This document shows, piece after piece, positions 46,836-57,100 of a stretch of 64,000 bases of DNA. A program made the position numbers and the translations under genes. Position 1 is the first letter of the stretch. Each line of letters starts with the position of its first letter. The stretch is taken from contig NC_092562.1 in the NCBI RefSeq assembly GCF_037975245.1, positions 10,331,001-10,395,000 on the forward strand, read 5' to 3'. This DNA comes from Apostichopus japonicus (Eukaryota > Echinodermata > Holothuroidea > Aspidochirotida > Stichopodidae). The notes under the pieces are model-generated. The model had not been told where the DNA came from. It saw only the letters and a list, made by a program, of their open reading frames with translations, and made no database searches.

Positions 46836-47780
46836 TATGTAGATGACACACAGTTGTTATTGACCTTTGCCAGCTGGCCATTGAAAAAATGCAATCATGC
46901 CATAGAGATGTTAAATCCTGGTGTCGCTCAAATAATCTTGCTCTTAACGACTCCAAAACAGAATTTATACACTTTCGTTCCAAATTTGCAATGCAAAGGA
47001 TTATCTTCCTGCTCCTACCATCGATCATTATTGATCATTCTATTATCAATCCATCTGGGCAAGTAAGAAATCTTGGTGTCCAGATGGAACACTTTCCATG
47101 TCAAAGCAGATCGATATGATCTGCTAGAGTTCTGTGATGGCAATCCGTAGTAAAATTGGAAAAATCTGTCGCTACTAAACCAGCGATACTACGCAAACAC
47201 TTGTTCATGCTTACGTGACACCCCGGGTTGGATTCTAATAATTCTATTCTCTGTGGTATTCATGACTCTGATTTGTCTAAAGTACAGCGTGTTCAAAACA
47301 AAGCAGCCCGTTTTATTAGTTGAACTCCACGTTCCCAACATATCACCGTCCCCGATCCAACAGTCCTTGAATTGGCTGCTGATTAGCTCTCGCGTCATTT
47401 TCAAAATACCCTACTCCTAAATTACAAAGCAAAATGTGGCTTATTTCGCTCTTAGTCTACTTACAGGAACTTATTAGGCGTTATGAACCAACTCTTTCAC
47501 TGAGCTCTTCTAACAATTTGTTACTTTCTGTATACAGTGAATCCACGCATTAAACTTTATGGTGAACGTAGTTTTCAGTGCGCTGCCCCATATTCGTGAA
47601 ATCAACTACCCATGAAAATCGCCAAACTCCATCTGTTAGCATTTTTAAAACGATGCTCAAGACTGGCACCTGTTTGGTTATGTTTTTGATCACTGTTGTT
47701 TAATCGTTGATCTGTTTGTGTTTTGTTGGCGCATAGAGGCATCGATCTGCATTATGCGCATTATAAATGTATATATGTTG
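46836..47780 (+). pseudogene. CR1/L2-like LINE reverse transcriptase remnant
   Basis: It starts at the RT catalytic box YVDDTQLLLTF. In shifting frames it continues with NNLALNDSKTEFIHFRSKF, GQVRNLGVQM, TQTLVHAYVTP-like, KVQRVQNKAARFI-like, a tract matching HWLPI..RVIFKI, and finally FKTMLKTHLFGYVFDH. This is the standard order of the 3' half of CR1/L2 LINEs. The 3' tail (GCGCATAGAGGCATCG, then GCGCATTATAAATGTATATATG) also fits. Many indels and stops make it inactive, and the N-terminal endonuclease is absent. Confidence 0.8.
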
Positions 47781-47830
47781 ATACTAGATGAGACTAGTGG
47801 AACACTAGTCTCATCTAGTATCAACATATA
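47772..47830. repeat. Perfect 28-bp inverted repeat with 3-nt loop
   Basis: The left arm is 47772-47799 and the right arm 47803-47830; they are exact reverse complements separated by GAA. The arms are unique, non-microsatellite sequence containing GATACTAGATGAGACTAGTG. The hairpin sits at the 3' end of the LINE remnant. Outside it, GTTGGCG near 47727 is matched by CGCCAAC near 47876, hinting at a longer foldback element. Confidence 0.9.
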
Positions 47831-47888
47831 TTCCGCTCTGTCCAATGGACATAGAGCACTCTGCGCCAAGATAGACGCCAACCTACTC

Positions 47889-47919
<31 letters not shown>

Positions 47920-48099
47920 ATAATACTCGTGAAAAATTAGACGGGACGAAGAAAGAGAATTGTATTATAAATATTAACTCAAGTTGGTATCATTAATATT
48001 TACAGTAAATGTGTCTTTAATATTAACTTCGGAATGGATACCATAATTGTTTACCACAGGCTGTTTCATTAATGTTAACTCCAGTCTGTATATCATTAA

Positions 48100-48300
48100 T
48101 AATTTCCTTATCCTGTGTATCATCACTATATTTACCTTAGTCTGTATATCATTAATAATTACCTGTGTATCATCAATATTTGTACATGTATCTCTAATAT
48201 TTACCCCTGTCTGTATATAATAAATATTAACCTAAGTCTCTGTGCATCATTAATACCTACCCGATTCTGTGTATCATTTATACATTTATTCACAGCGTTG
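48100..48300. repeat. Diverged repeat of TCTGTATATCATTAATAWTTACC
   Basis: Variants of CTGTATATCATTAATAATTACC and GTGTATCATCAATATTT recur about six times between 48085 and 48290, with spacing of 30-40 bp. Non-coding. Confidence 0.5.
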
Positions 48301-48639
48301 TATTAATCAAGATGAGCTGCTCTTCGGTTTCGCGGTGCTTGGAGCCCACATTTCAAAGGAACATGACGCCACTCATGCTATACGCACATTTCACATTGTT
48401 TGGTGCAAACTTTTGCGCAGCCAGAAGCCCCACTCCCTTCACACAACCAGCCTCAACCCCACCCACCCCCAATTTTATGGCTTTCATATTGTAACTGACT
48501 CAGCCCGTTCCAGACGTTTAGTATACTAAATTCGTGAAATTACTTGTACCCAAAAGAACGACCATAAGAAGAAAAGAAAACATTATTCGTGGTTTGTGAT
48601 GCTTAGTCAAAATAATGAAGTAACACAATTAACTACGGT

Positions 48640-48930
48640 AAAACAGACAATGTATCAATAAAGTTTCGATAAAGAAGACGTACAATAATCTTAATCTTAA
48701 TTTCGATAAAGAAGACGTACAATAATCTTAATCTTAATTTCGATAAAGAAGACGTACAATAATCTCAGTCTCAATCTTAATCTTGATTTTAATCTTAATC
48801 TCAATCTTATCTCAATCTTAATCTTGATTTTAATCTTAATCTTAATCTCAATCTTATCTCAATCATAATCTTGATTTTAATATAAATCTTAGTCTCAATC
48901 TCAATCTCGGTCTCTTGTTGTACGGATAAT
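48640..48930. repeat. 37-bp triplet repeat followed by AATCTT/AATCTC satellite
   Basis: TTTCGATAAAGAAGACGTAC followed by AATAATCTTAATCTTAA occurs three times at 37-bp spacing (48664, 48701, 48738). After it come about 150 bp of AATCTT, AATCTC and GATTTT hexamers. The hexamer part appears to have grown out of the end of the 37-bp unit. Confidence 0.85.
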
Positions 48931-49905
48931 AACTGACTAATTTGGAGCAGGAATAATGTTGTAGCCCAAATATCTATATTAATACATAATGGCATTTACA
49001 GGCAGAACCAGTTAGTGTGGTAGGATATGTAAATGAGATTATGCAAGCAAAACTGCAGCCGTTTTGTCAAGGTGATAACAGATAATATTAATTTGTTCCC
49101 GTTCATGTCAATTTCAGATAGTGAGGGTTGCCTTACGATAAGTCTAATTTGCCAGTAGACGCATGGTGAGAGGTGGTCTAGAAAGGGGGGGGGGGCTAGG
49201 GAGAATGGTGAGAGCAGAGGAGACAGCGGTTGATTATTGTGTGCTACAAATGCTTTAATGTCCAAGCCATCTTTTTGCTTCTTTTATGTCTGATTTGGTC
49301 CACACGAGACATTTTTTGCTTTCCTAGTTCTTGGTGTTTATCACAGGCATTCTTACCGCCGTTGCCCCACCCCCCCCCCCCCCCCCGCATTTACCCCCAG
49401 CTATTGATTGGGTGTTTGCATTCTTCCGGTTTTTATGGGGTTGTTCCAATGTGCTGAAAGATTTGACATTTGTAATAGGTACACTGATTACTTATACCAT
49501 CATACTCATCTTCCGTGTAGATATATATATAGGAAGATATTGTGTTGACGAAGGTTTTCAGACTTTGACCACTGTTGAACTAAAATGACCTTTCACCGTC
49601 ACAGCTCGACCTTAAGAGCTATTGCACTCACCAAGTGAATCTATACCACAGAAATTTCTGTGATCTATATATTGTACAAAGTGTGGTACAAAGTATGCAA
49701 CTCAAACTTTTTGAGCCTAAGTGTTTACAAAGGTTTTCAGGTTTGACCAATGTTGACCTCCAACAATTCCAATTGGGGTTCTTGCACTCAACAATAGGGG
49801 GTTTCCATACCCAATGTGAGGTATTGTGTTTACAAGCCAAGACATCACATATACACACAGATGAGCTTTACATCCAGACTTGGCACCCCATTGGTTTTAA
49901 GACAA

Positions 49906-50561
49906 ACTAATACGAATGACAGCGAATGACTGAATGACAATTGACTTTGTACAGGGTAAATTATCATTTGCGAATGACAGCGAATGACAGCGAATGACAA
50001 CGAATGACAGCGAATGACAACGAATGACAAAAACTTGGACAACGAATGACAACGAAGGACAGTGTTGAGAAGTGCTAGAATGATTAACGGAGTGGAGTAA
50101 ATGCGGTTATTGGTTTTCTGCGCAAAACAATGATTTGAGGAAAATCGCATGTTACGTGGTTGTAGGGTTTTGGTGTAATTTACGGATAGAAACCACAGGG
50201 AAAGATTTTGTGTGAGAATGCGCTTGAGTGCTGTGCTTTTTACCTCCGTAGATTTATATAGAAAGATAACTGAAGCCGTTTCAAGATTATAGTATTGTTA
50301 GTTTCTAACAATTAATATCGGAAAAATGACGTTAAATTTACTTTTTAAAATCAGACTAACAATTTCGCTTACTGTAAGGTGCGTTTTTATCTTGTCCGTA
50401 CTTTACTAGATCTGGATACCCACGAAGTCTGAACTGTGGTATCCGATTGAAGCAAATGTCTGTGCTGTCATTATTGTCATTCGTTTTAGTCAACGCATTT
50501 TTTTAGTGTGTACAACATATTGTCATTCGTTATGTGTAACGCAATTGTCATTCGTTTTAGT
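49906..50561. mobile_element. Putative DNA transposon with iterated subterminal 10-11-mers
   Basis: The ends are ACTAATACGAATGACAG (left) and, inverted, ACTAAAACGAATGACAA (right). The left 150 bp carries about ten forward copies of (A/G)CGAATGACA (for example 49971-50040). The right 100 bp carries three reverse copies, TGTCATTCG, at about 50475, 50521 and 50547. This layout matches subterminal transposase-binding repeats. I could not find a convincing target-site duplication, and no transposase is encoded. Confidence 0.6.
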
Positions 50562-50610
50562 AACACCCTTGGTTTTTCCCATTATTCGGATCCACGTAAC
50601 CCAACCTTAA

Positions 50611-50672
50611 CATATATCCATTATAACATATATCCATTATAACATATATCCATTATAACATATATCCATTAA
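50611..50672. repeat. 16-bp tandem repeat (CATATATCCATTATAA)n
   Basis: Four head-to-tail copies, the last one ending in CATTAAC. Non-coding. Confidence 0.9.
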
Positions 50673-50829
50673 CAAATGGAATTCTTCGGAGGACGTCTCA
50701 GGATTTCAAAATTCCTTTGTTCAATTCCTCACAGATACGCACACCTACGCATACAGCCACGCATAAACAATCACAATCTCACAGATTACATGTGTTTTCA
50801 GCAAGGAATAAAACATGGGGCACTTCCAG

Positions 50830-51198
50830 TATAGGCGTAGGAGCTCAACTTGATTGGGGGAGGGGGGGGGGGAGGGGCTGTAATGACCTGCCCGAAAAAA
50901 AATTGTCAACATGTTAATGTGCATATCATATAGGGCATGTATCGGTTATTACATCGCATGCCAATAACATACAATCATTTGCCGTGTTATTACCCTTCCA
51001 TATTGGTTACAGTTATTAGGGAAGTTGATACAATAAGAATGATACTAATAATAATAATAATATAAGTTTAACCATTAAAAACACATTGCAAATTATTTTT
51101 CTTTCAGCAGGTGCCCGAAAAATTCTCAGCATATTGCCAGAAATATTTGGTTGGGGGAGGAGGCTGCATCCCCCCCCCCCCCGCCTCCTACGCCTATG
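50830..51198. mobile_element. 369-bp MITE with 8-bp target duplication
   Basis: The left end TATAGGCGTAGGAG and right end CTCCTACGCCTATG are inverse with 13 of 14 matches. ACTTCCAG flanks both sides (50822-50829 and 51199-51206). Next to the left end is a G-run and next to the right end a C-run, so the terminal pairing extends as poly-G/poly-C. GCCCGAAAAA-type motifs occur near both ends. The 8-bp duplication suggests hAT. Confidence 0.85.
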
Positions 51199-53521
51199 AC
51201 TTCCAGTAATGGGAAAGTTGAAGTTTTAAGGTTTTACACGCCCTTGCTTCCTGATCCATCTATTCAATATTAAAGCTAGTTTTTACTGTTCTATTCCGTA
51301 CAGCCTATTTACATCATGTTTTCAAATAAAGAAAGTTATGAATAAACTAACAATATGAATAGTTCTTCTTCAGCCTATCATGTACTTTTGAAGAAAAGAC
51401 ACCCAAAGTATTTAGCCTTGGCACAAAAAGATTATAACTTGATCCACTCTCCACTTCAGTCCCAATACATTGAGACTGAAGCTGTTTGATCATGGCGATG
51501 TTACGTCACCACACCCACATCCCGCCAAATTGCTCCTAAACAAAACACCATATGTTGCTAAAAATTCAATACTTTATCAATTCAGACACGAAGCCAGGCT
51601 GGGAAATAAGGGTGGAGTGCCCTCCATTGCAGGCATATGTCCCCCCCCCCCCCCCGCTCTCCATTTGTGTCACCATCAACGGAACCAAAATCTGCACGAG
51701 GTTACAGGGTACAAACATGTGCCTCTCTCTATACGGTTGGTGCTCCTAACTCAGAATCCCTGGTTGCAGCCCTGTCTATGGTACTTATGCAAAACTTAGG
51801 GAATCTATGAACGGATTGAAAAAGAAAAAAAAGAAATAAATAATCATAGTAACAAAACAGTCATGCTGACCAAAATAAATGAAATTAAGCACAAATATCA
51901 TGTAGCTATGAAGTCCATCATGTCTTTTGTATTTTGATACTAACAATGATCTTACAGGTGGGCAGTTATGCAATCAGCAACATACCTTTATAAACTGGTA
52001 TTACAAACAATGTATGAAAGAGAAGCTTGGCTTACACACGGTCACTAATACAGATATGAAAGATATAGCAAACGAATGAGAATTATTTTCTCTCCTTCTC
52101 TTCTCTGAAGACATGGAGACTATTTTATATCTTTTAAAAAAAAAAAATGGAAGAAAACAAATGAAGGAAATCAGATTTTTTTAATTTTAGGATTTTCAAT
52201 TACCATTCAATGAGGACATTACTATGACATAAAGTGCACAAGAATTGAAACAAACAACAAGAGGTCGTTGATATTGGACGTTATCGACTGTTTAGAGGAA
52301 GCAAAGTTAAGAACAAAGTTTAAGGAATCGTTCAGAGGTATCCCATAGTTTGACTGATGGAAGGGGGAAATATGCCAAGGATCTTGGTTCAGTTTCTTAC
52401 TTTCTGTTGCCAAGTTTTCCATACTAAAAGTTTGCAAGATAAGTGAACTTTTTAGCAAACAGGTTAACTGTAGTTACACAGTGACAGCACAGTATTTTGC
52501 ATTAGTTCGTTTTATCCCCACCAGGATTATCAAGATAAAATTAAAAGATCAGGATTATGAAAAGTAACCCTTTGAACTATCATTCGAACTGTTTGAAATC
52601 ACAATTTGAATACGAGGACAAACCTTACTGTACTTCTGATAGAGTACCATATATCACGCTGTGGCAAATGCCGCACAAACTGCACAATTCAAATGGCTGA
52701 CGCATACACACCAGGATTATTGTAAAGCTGATAATCTTATCTCACGGAAACATCACCTGCACAACGTTATCATATATTATTGTGGCACCTGTCATAGAGA
52801 CTAATTATGTTTCATCAGAAATTAATCACATCATATAAATATATAGATACAGTATATATATATATATATATATAACCTCCATCTTGTATTTGGCCTATGG
52901 GCTAGCCTATTGATAACCTCCATCTTGTTTGCAATGAGATAATCTAGAGTGAACTTCATTTCCAGCAATGGAACTCTACAAGGAAGTAGTCCATACATCA
53001 TGTTACACAGGCTCCAATATCCTAATCTAAATAGAGAACTGCAAATTTCACAACCAGATGTTACATAGAGTTTAAAGTTCTGAACCTGATAAAACTACAA
53101 AAGGTTGCTAACAAAAGGCTTAATCAAAGAAGACACCAACACCCTACCATTATTATTGGTCTGAGTGATAGAGATAAATGTCAGTAACAACTTCCCCAAG
53201 CAGCTTAAGAAAAATCTGAATTGGTTTGGGAGCTTCACGCAGATTTAATGTATTCTTCACACGCGACAAAGGCTAATGTTGTCCATGATATTAGAACCAA
53301 CCCAAAGAACCAAAAGTATATCTATCTCATCACTTTCAGCAAATTTTTTGGGATTTAATAAGGTAGTGTTCTGATTTCTTCTCATTGATAGTCCTAACAA
53401 GCAATTGTTCATCTTTTCATATTTACTACCAATCTCTGAGATGAATGTTTCCTTTCCTTTTTTGCCTTTCCACAGGATTGCATCCAAGCTTCTGAGCTAG
53501 CTTACATAAAGACTGCATAAT

Positions 53522-53819
53522 CAGGGATGTGCCCAGGATTTCCTGAGTGCCGGGTATACTGATCGCCGTCCTGGGGAAGGGGTCTAAGTGGGAGGGGGTG
53601 TCCCCCTCCCCTTTGAGAAATTTTTCGATTTTTGAAGGTGCTCAGATGTCAATTGCTGGCAGTTGTGTAGCTTTTTAAGCACATACACAAGTAATAGTTT
53701 TGCTAACAATTTACATTTTTTAATGCTGGGCGGGATTCACGATTTTTAAGACAGTGCTGGGCGGTAATTTTTAGTGCTGGGCGGGGCCCCTAGTGCCGCC
53801 CAGCGTGGGCACATCCCTG
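53522..53819. mobile_element. 298-bp MITE with CAGGGATGTGCCCA termini
   Basis: The termini CAGGGATGTGCCCA and TGGGCACATCCCTG are perfect 14-bp inverse repeats. ATAAT flanks both sides (53517-53521 and 53820-53824). The interior holds degenerate GTGCTGGGCGG motifs on the right and no reading frame. CAGGG ends are typical of hAT-type elements; the 5-bp duplication is shorter than the usual 8. Confidence 0.82.
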
Positions 53820-53954
53820 ATAATCATTGCCAGTGGATGAAAATGATCTAGTGAAGGAGAGTTAAGGAAACAATCCTGTTTGGGAGGCACAAACCAATTT
53901 TACCAAGCTAAGTAGAGACATCGCCAATCTCTCCATTCAAACACGTAGAACATC

Positions 53955-53960
53955 TTTATT
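53955..53960 (-). terminator. PRKCSH: Likely PRKCSH polyadenylation signal
   Basis: The minus strand reads AATAAA about 147 nt past the PRKCSH stop codon (54107). It is the first canonical hexamer after the stop and at a plausible distance. The cleavage site cannot be fixed from sequence alone. Confidence 0.5.
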
Positions 53961-54106
53961 ATACACTTGAGAAATTTGGCTCTGCAGCGAACCAAAAAAG
54001 ATCCATTCATATAAAAAAAAATATTAAAAAAATATGAAAAAAAACCCGTCCCTCCTCCATCCTATTCGTAAGTTCCCCTTCGTTTGATGCTAGCGACAAC
54101 TGTTTC

Positions 54107-57100
54107 TCATAATTCATCATGTCCGTCCATATTTCCCGACGTCAAGTCGATTTTCTTGTTACATAGAGCCGGGGTTGTCATGGTAAACTCGTAGACGCAT
54201 CGCTCTGGTTCTGAGGCTCCCATCAACTGATTCTCTTTCCCGCATTTAAGTTTGACCTGAGATCAATGCAAAAAGGAAGAGAGAACCAAAACAAAAAAGA
54301 AAAAAATTTGCATCAAGGAAAAATATTAAAGTAAACAAACTTTAAGAAAAATGTAAGTGTGCATTTATTCTAACTTGCTTCCAAAGAGAAACAAATGATA
54401 AAGGTTTAACCTTTGATGATACAAGCAAAAAAAACAAAATGGTTTTCCTAGCTATGTAAACTCTTAAACACTAGGACATCAGGTATTTTCAGTAGGTCTG
54501 TGGTGGTCCATTTATTACGTTCAACTTTGAGAAGAATGACTGAGAAAAAAACTCACTACTTTTACACAATATTCTGGTACTGAGATGAAGATATTGGAAA
54601 TAACTCTGTTATTGCCCAATTGAGACCAGTCTATTATTCAACATGCTTTAATCTCAAGTCGATACTTTATAACATGTAGTAATGTTTGAAGAAATAATAG
54701 ATACATATTAAAAGGCTTTTCTGGTGGCCAAACTTATTTGTTAGCAACATTGCAGAAACCTTTTTTGGCATCTTAAGGTCGAAACCACATCTTCATAGCA
54801 TTTTGTATCGCAAAGATATGGATTTTATTTTAACATTTAGTGACATTTTGTAAAGGCACCTGGCAACGGCAGAATGAATGATGTCATCTGAGAAACTCAG
54901 CTGAAAATGTCTCTGTTTTTTCTTTACTTATATTTCAATCATTTATTATCCATAGAGGAAAATCATATTTTCCAGAACAAGTTGTATTTTGATGATATTC
55001 TAACTACAGGAAACACTGACAGCCAAGCAAACATTACAAAACTTATCAGGTTTCAACTATAAAACAGGGATGAGCCTGAGGTAAAAAAAAATTACGGAAC
55101 TTTGCAAAAATTGCGGTATAGGCTCCAGTTTGCATATGCTACAGTGTGTTAGGATAATAGTTTTTGTCCCCGAGATATTCCGCAAATTAGCTCATGCCTG
55201 ATAAAACAAGGAAAGATAATTAAAAGTATTAGTAAAGCTCTTGGCTCAGATGACATCACAGACCACCTTTTGTGATTTGACTTGAGGGAAGAACCGAGGG
55301 TTTAGCCAGTCAAAATTCTGTACATTTGAACGATCATATTTCGGTTAGGGACAAGATATTGAGATGGGTTCTTCAACTAACTGTGTGCAATATTTTTTCT
55401 CTTGGATGTTAAAGTCTTACATTATCTGCCAACGGAATGTCCTTGTATATATATATATATATATATATAGCCACAGAAGGCAGGTCGGGTGTCTAAGCTG
55501 ACGGCAATCGGCGAGACGTCATCGAAACCCAAGACCACCATGCCCGTTGATGCGACATGCTACGACAGGTTCGAGGCCATAGCCGACAAGAACAGGTGGA
55601 CTGCGTTCCCAGCCAGGGCAGTCAGGGTGCCAGACGAGGCCTGGAGGGCGTTATTTAAATGCCCAACCATCCCCCAGGAGGCCAAAGAAAGATTGAAGGC
55701 CGAGCAAGGGGCCTCTTCCTCCCACGTCTTTAAGACTCCTGCTCAGAGAAAGTTGGAGGAACTTCTGGTGGAAGTGGATACAGCGGCCCGTTCCGGCATG
55801 AAGTTTGCCTCAGTCCTGATGTTGTCGGCCGAAGTTCTTATGCGGCATCACCAGCAGCTCCCTGAGGACGATAACCAGGTCTCCAGGGATGAAGCGGGCC
55901 AGCTCCTTCTACTGCTGGGACCCCTGGTCAGGCTCGCATATGACCAGTTTGCGAGAGTCGCAACACGATCCGTCAAAGCCTGCAGGGAGAACATCGTCTC
56001 CGCCATTCACTGGCCATCGATAGAGGCAAAGGACAGGATGCTGGCTCTGCCAGTCCTCGGGGAAGACCTCTTTGGGGGCAGCTTCCAGAAAAAGCTACAG
56101 GAAGAGGTAGCCCGGAGAGAGACCCTGGCTAAGTCGAAATTTAGACCCTCGGCCACACAAAGACCGAGACCCTTCCGCCCAAGGGAAAACAAACCAACCA
56201 GGGGAGCGAGCGCAGCACCCGCCAGACCACTGAGCAGAGGAGCTCTCAGAGGCAGAAGCAGGGGGACGGCATACCGCCCGACCCGCTCCTGGACACCTAG
56301 AGGCACCTTCCAGACGGGACAATGACCACTCCTCCACTCGACCGTCGTTCGCTGCCCAGCCCTAGGGGTGCCCACCTCACCGAGGCCATTCCGCAGGTGG
56401 GGGGGATACTTACAAACTTCACCCAGCAATGGGAATCCATTGGCGGGGACAAGTGGGTGTTGGACACAGTCAAACACGGATATCGAATAGAAATCTCCTC
56501 CAGCCAACCCTTCGGGGGCGGAGGAAGGCAGACACCCACACCCACAGACCCCGTCAAACGCCTATCTCTAGAGTGGGGAAATTCTTGCCCTGCTGGCCAA
56601 GCAGGCAATTGTAGAGGTACCGTGAGGGATGGGACTGCTCTTCCGGTCCTCTTTCTTTCTGACAAAAAAAACGGGACGACACCTGGCGTCCCATCCTAAA
56701 CCTAAAACCCCTGAACTCAAAATATATCAGGCCAAAACACTTCCGCATGGAAACCTTAAATCTAATATTACCTCTGCTCAGAAAGGGCATGTGGGCGGCG
56801 ACCGTAGACTTACGGGACGCTTACCTACACATCATGGTACACAAAGATCACCGACGGTTCCTAACGTTTCGGTATGCGAGCACTTTTTCGACCAGAAGTG
56901 TGACATCGTGTTATAGTACAGCCCCTGATAAGTTGAGCCCTCTACATTTACTGGAAGAACCAGTTTACACACAATGGACCGCCTGAACTTAAACTACTCC
57001 CTTAAGAACATTCCAATTCCATCGCTGAACGACTAATAGAAAAAGTCAAGTCTTTGATAAAGCGAATGAGATGGAAGGCTTTCTTCTTTGACAGAGATGA

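Larger units (their letters stand above)
44900..54106. other. Intergenic region between C19orf44 homologue and PRKCSH
   Basis: Both flanking genes are on the minus strand, so this holds the C19orf44 promoter and the PRKCSH 3' UTR. It contains LINE remnants (46.5-47.8 kb), a perfect hairpin, AATCTT-type satellites (48.6-48.9 kb), three short inverted-repeat elements, several poly-C/G runs (49372-49386, 51171-51182, 51641-51654) and a TA tract near 52855-52874. I see nothing in 44.9-46.4, 49.0-49.3 or 51.2-53.5 kb beyond unique AT-rich DNA and short unsupported reading frames. Confidence 0.55.

Noticed and set aside
56007-56665. 166- and 122-codon minus-strand frames
   Set aside because: Antisense shadows of the GC-rich DIRS gag/RT region.
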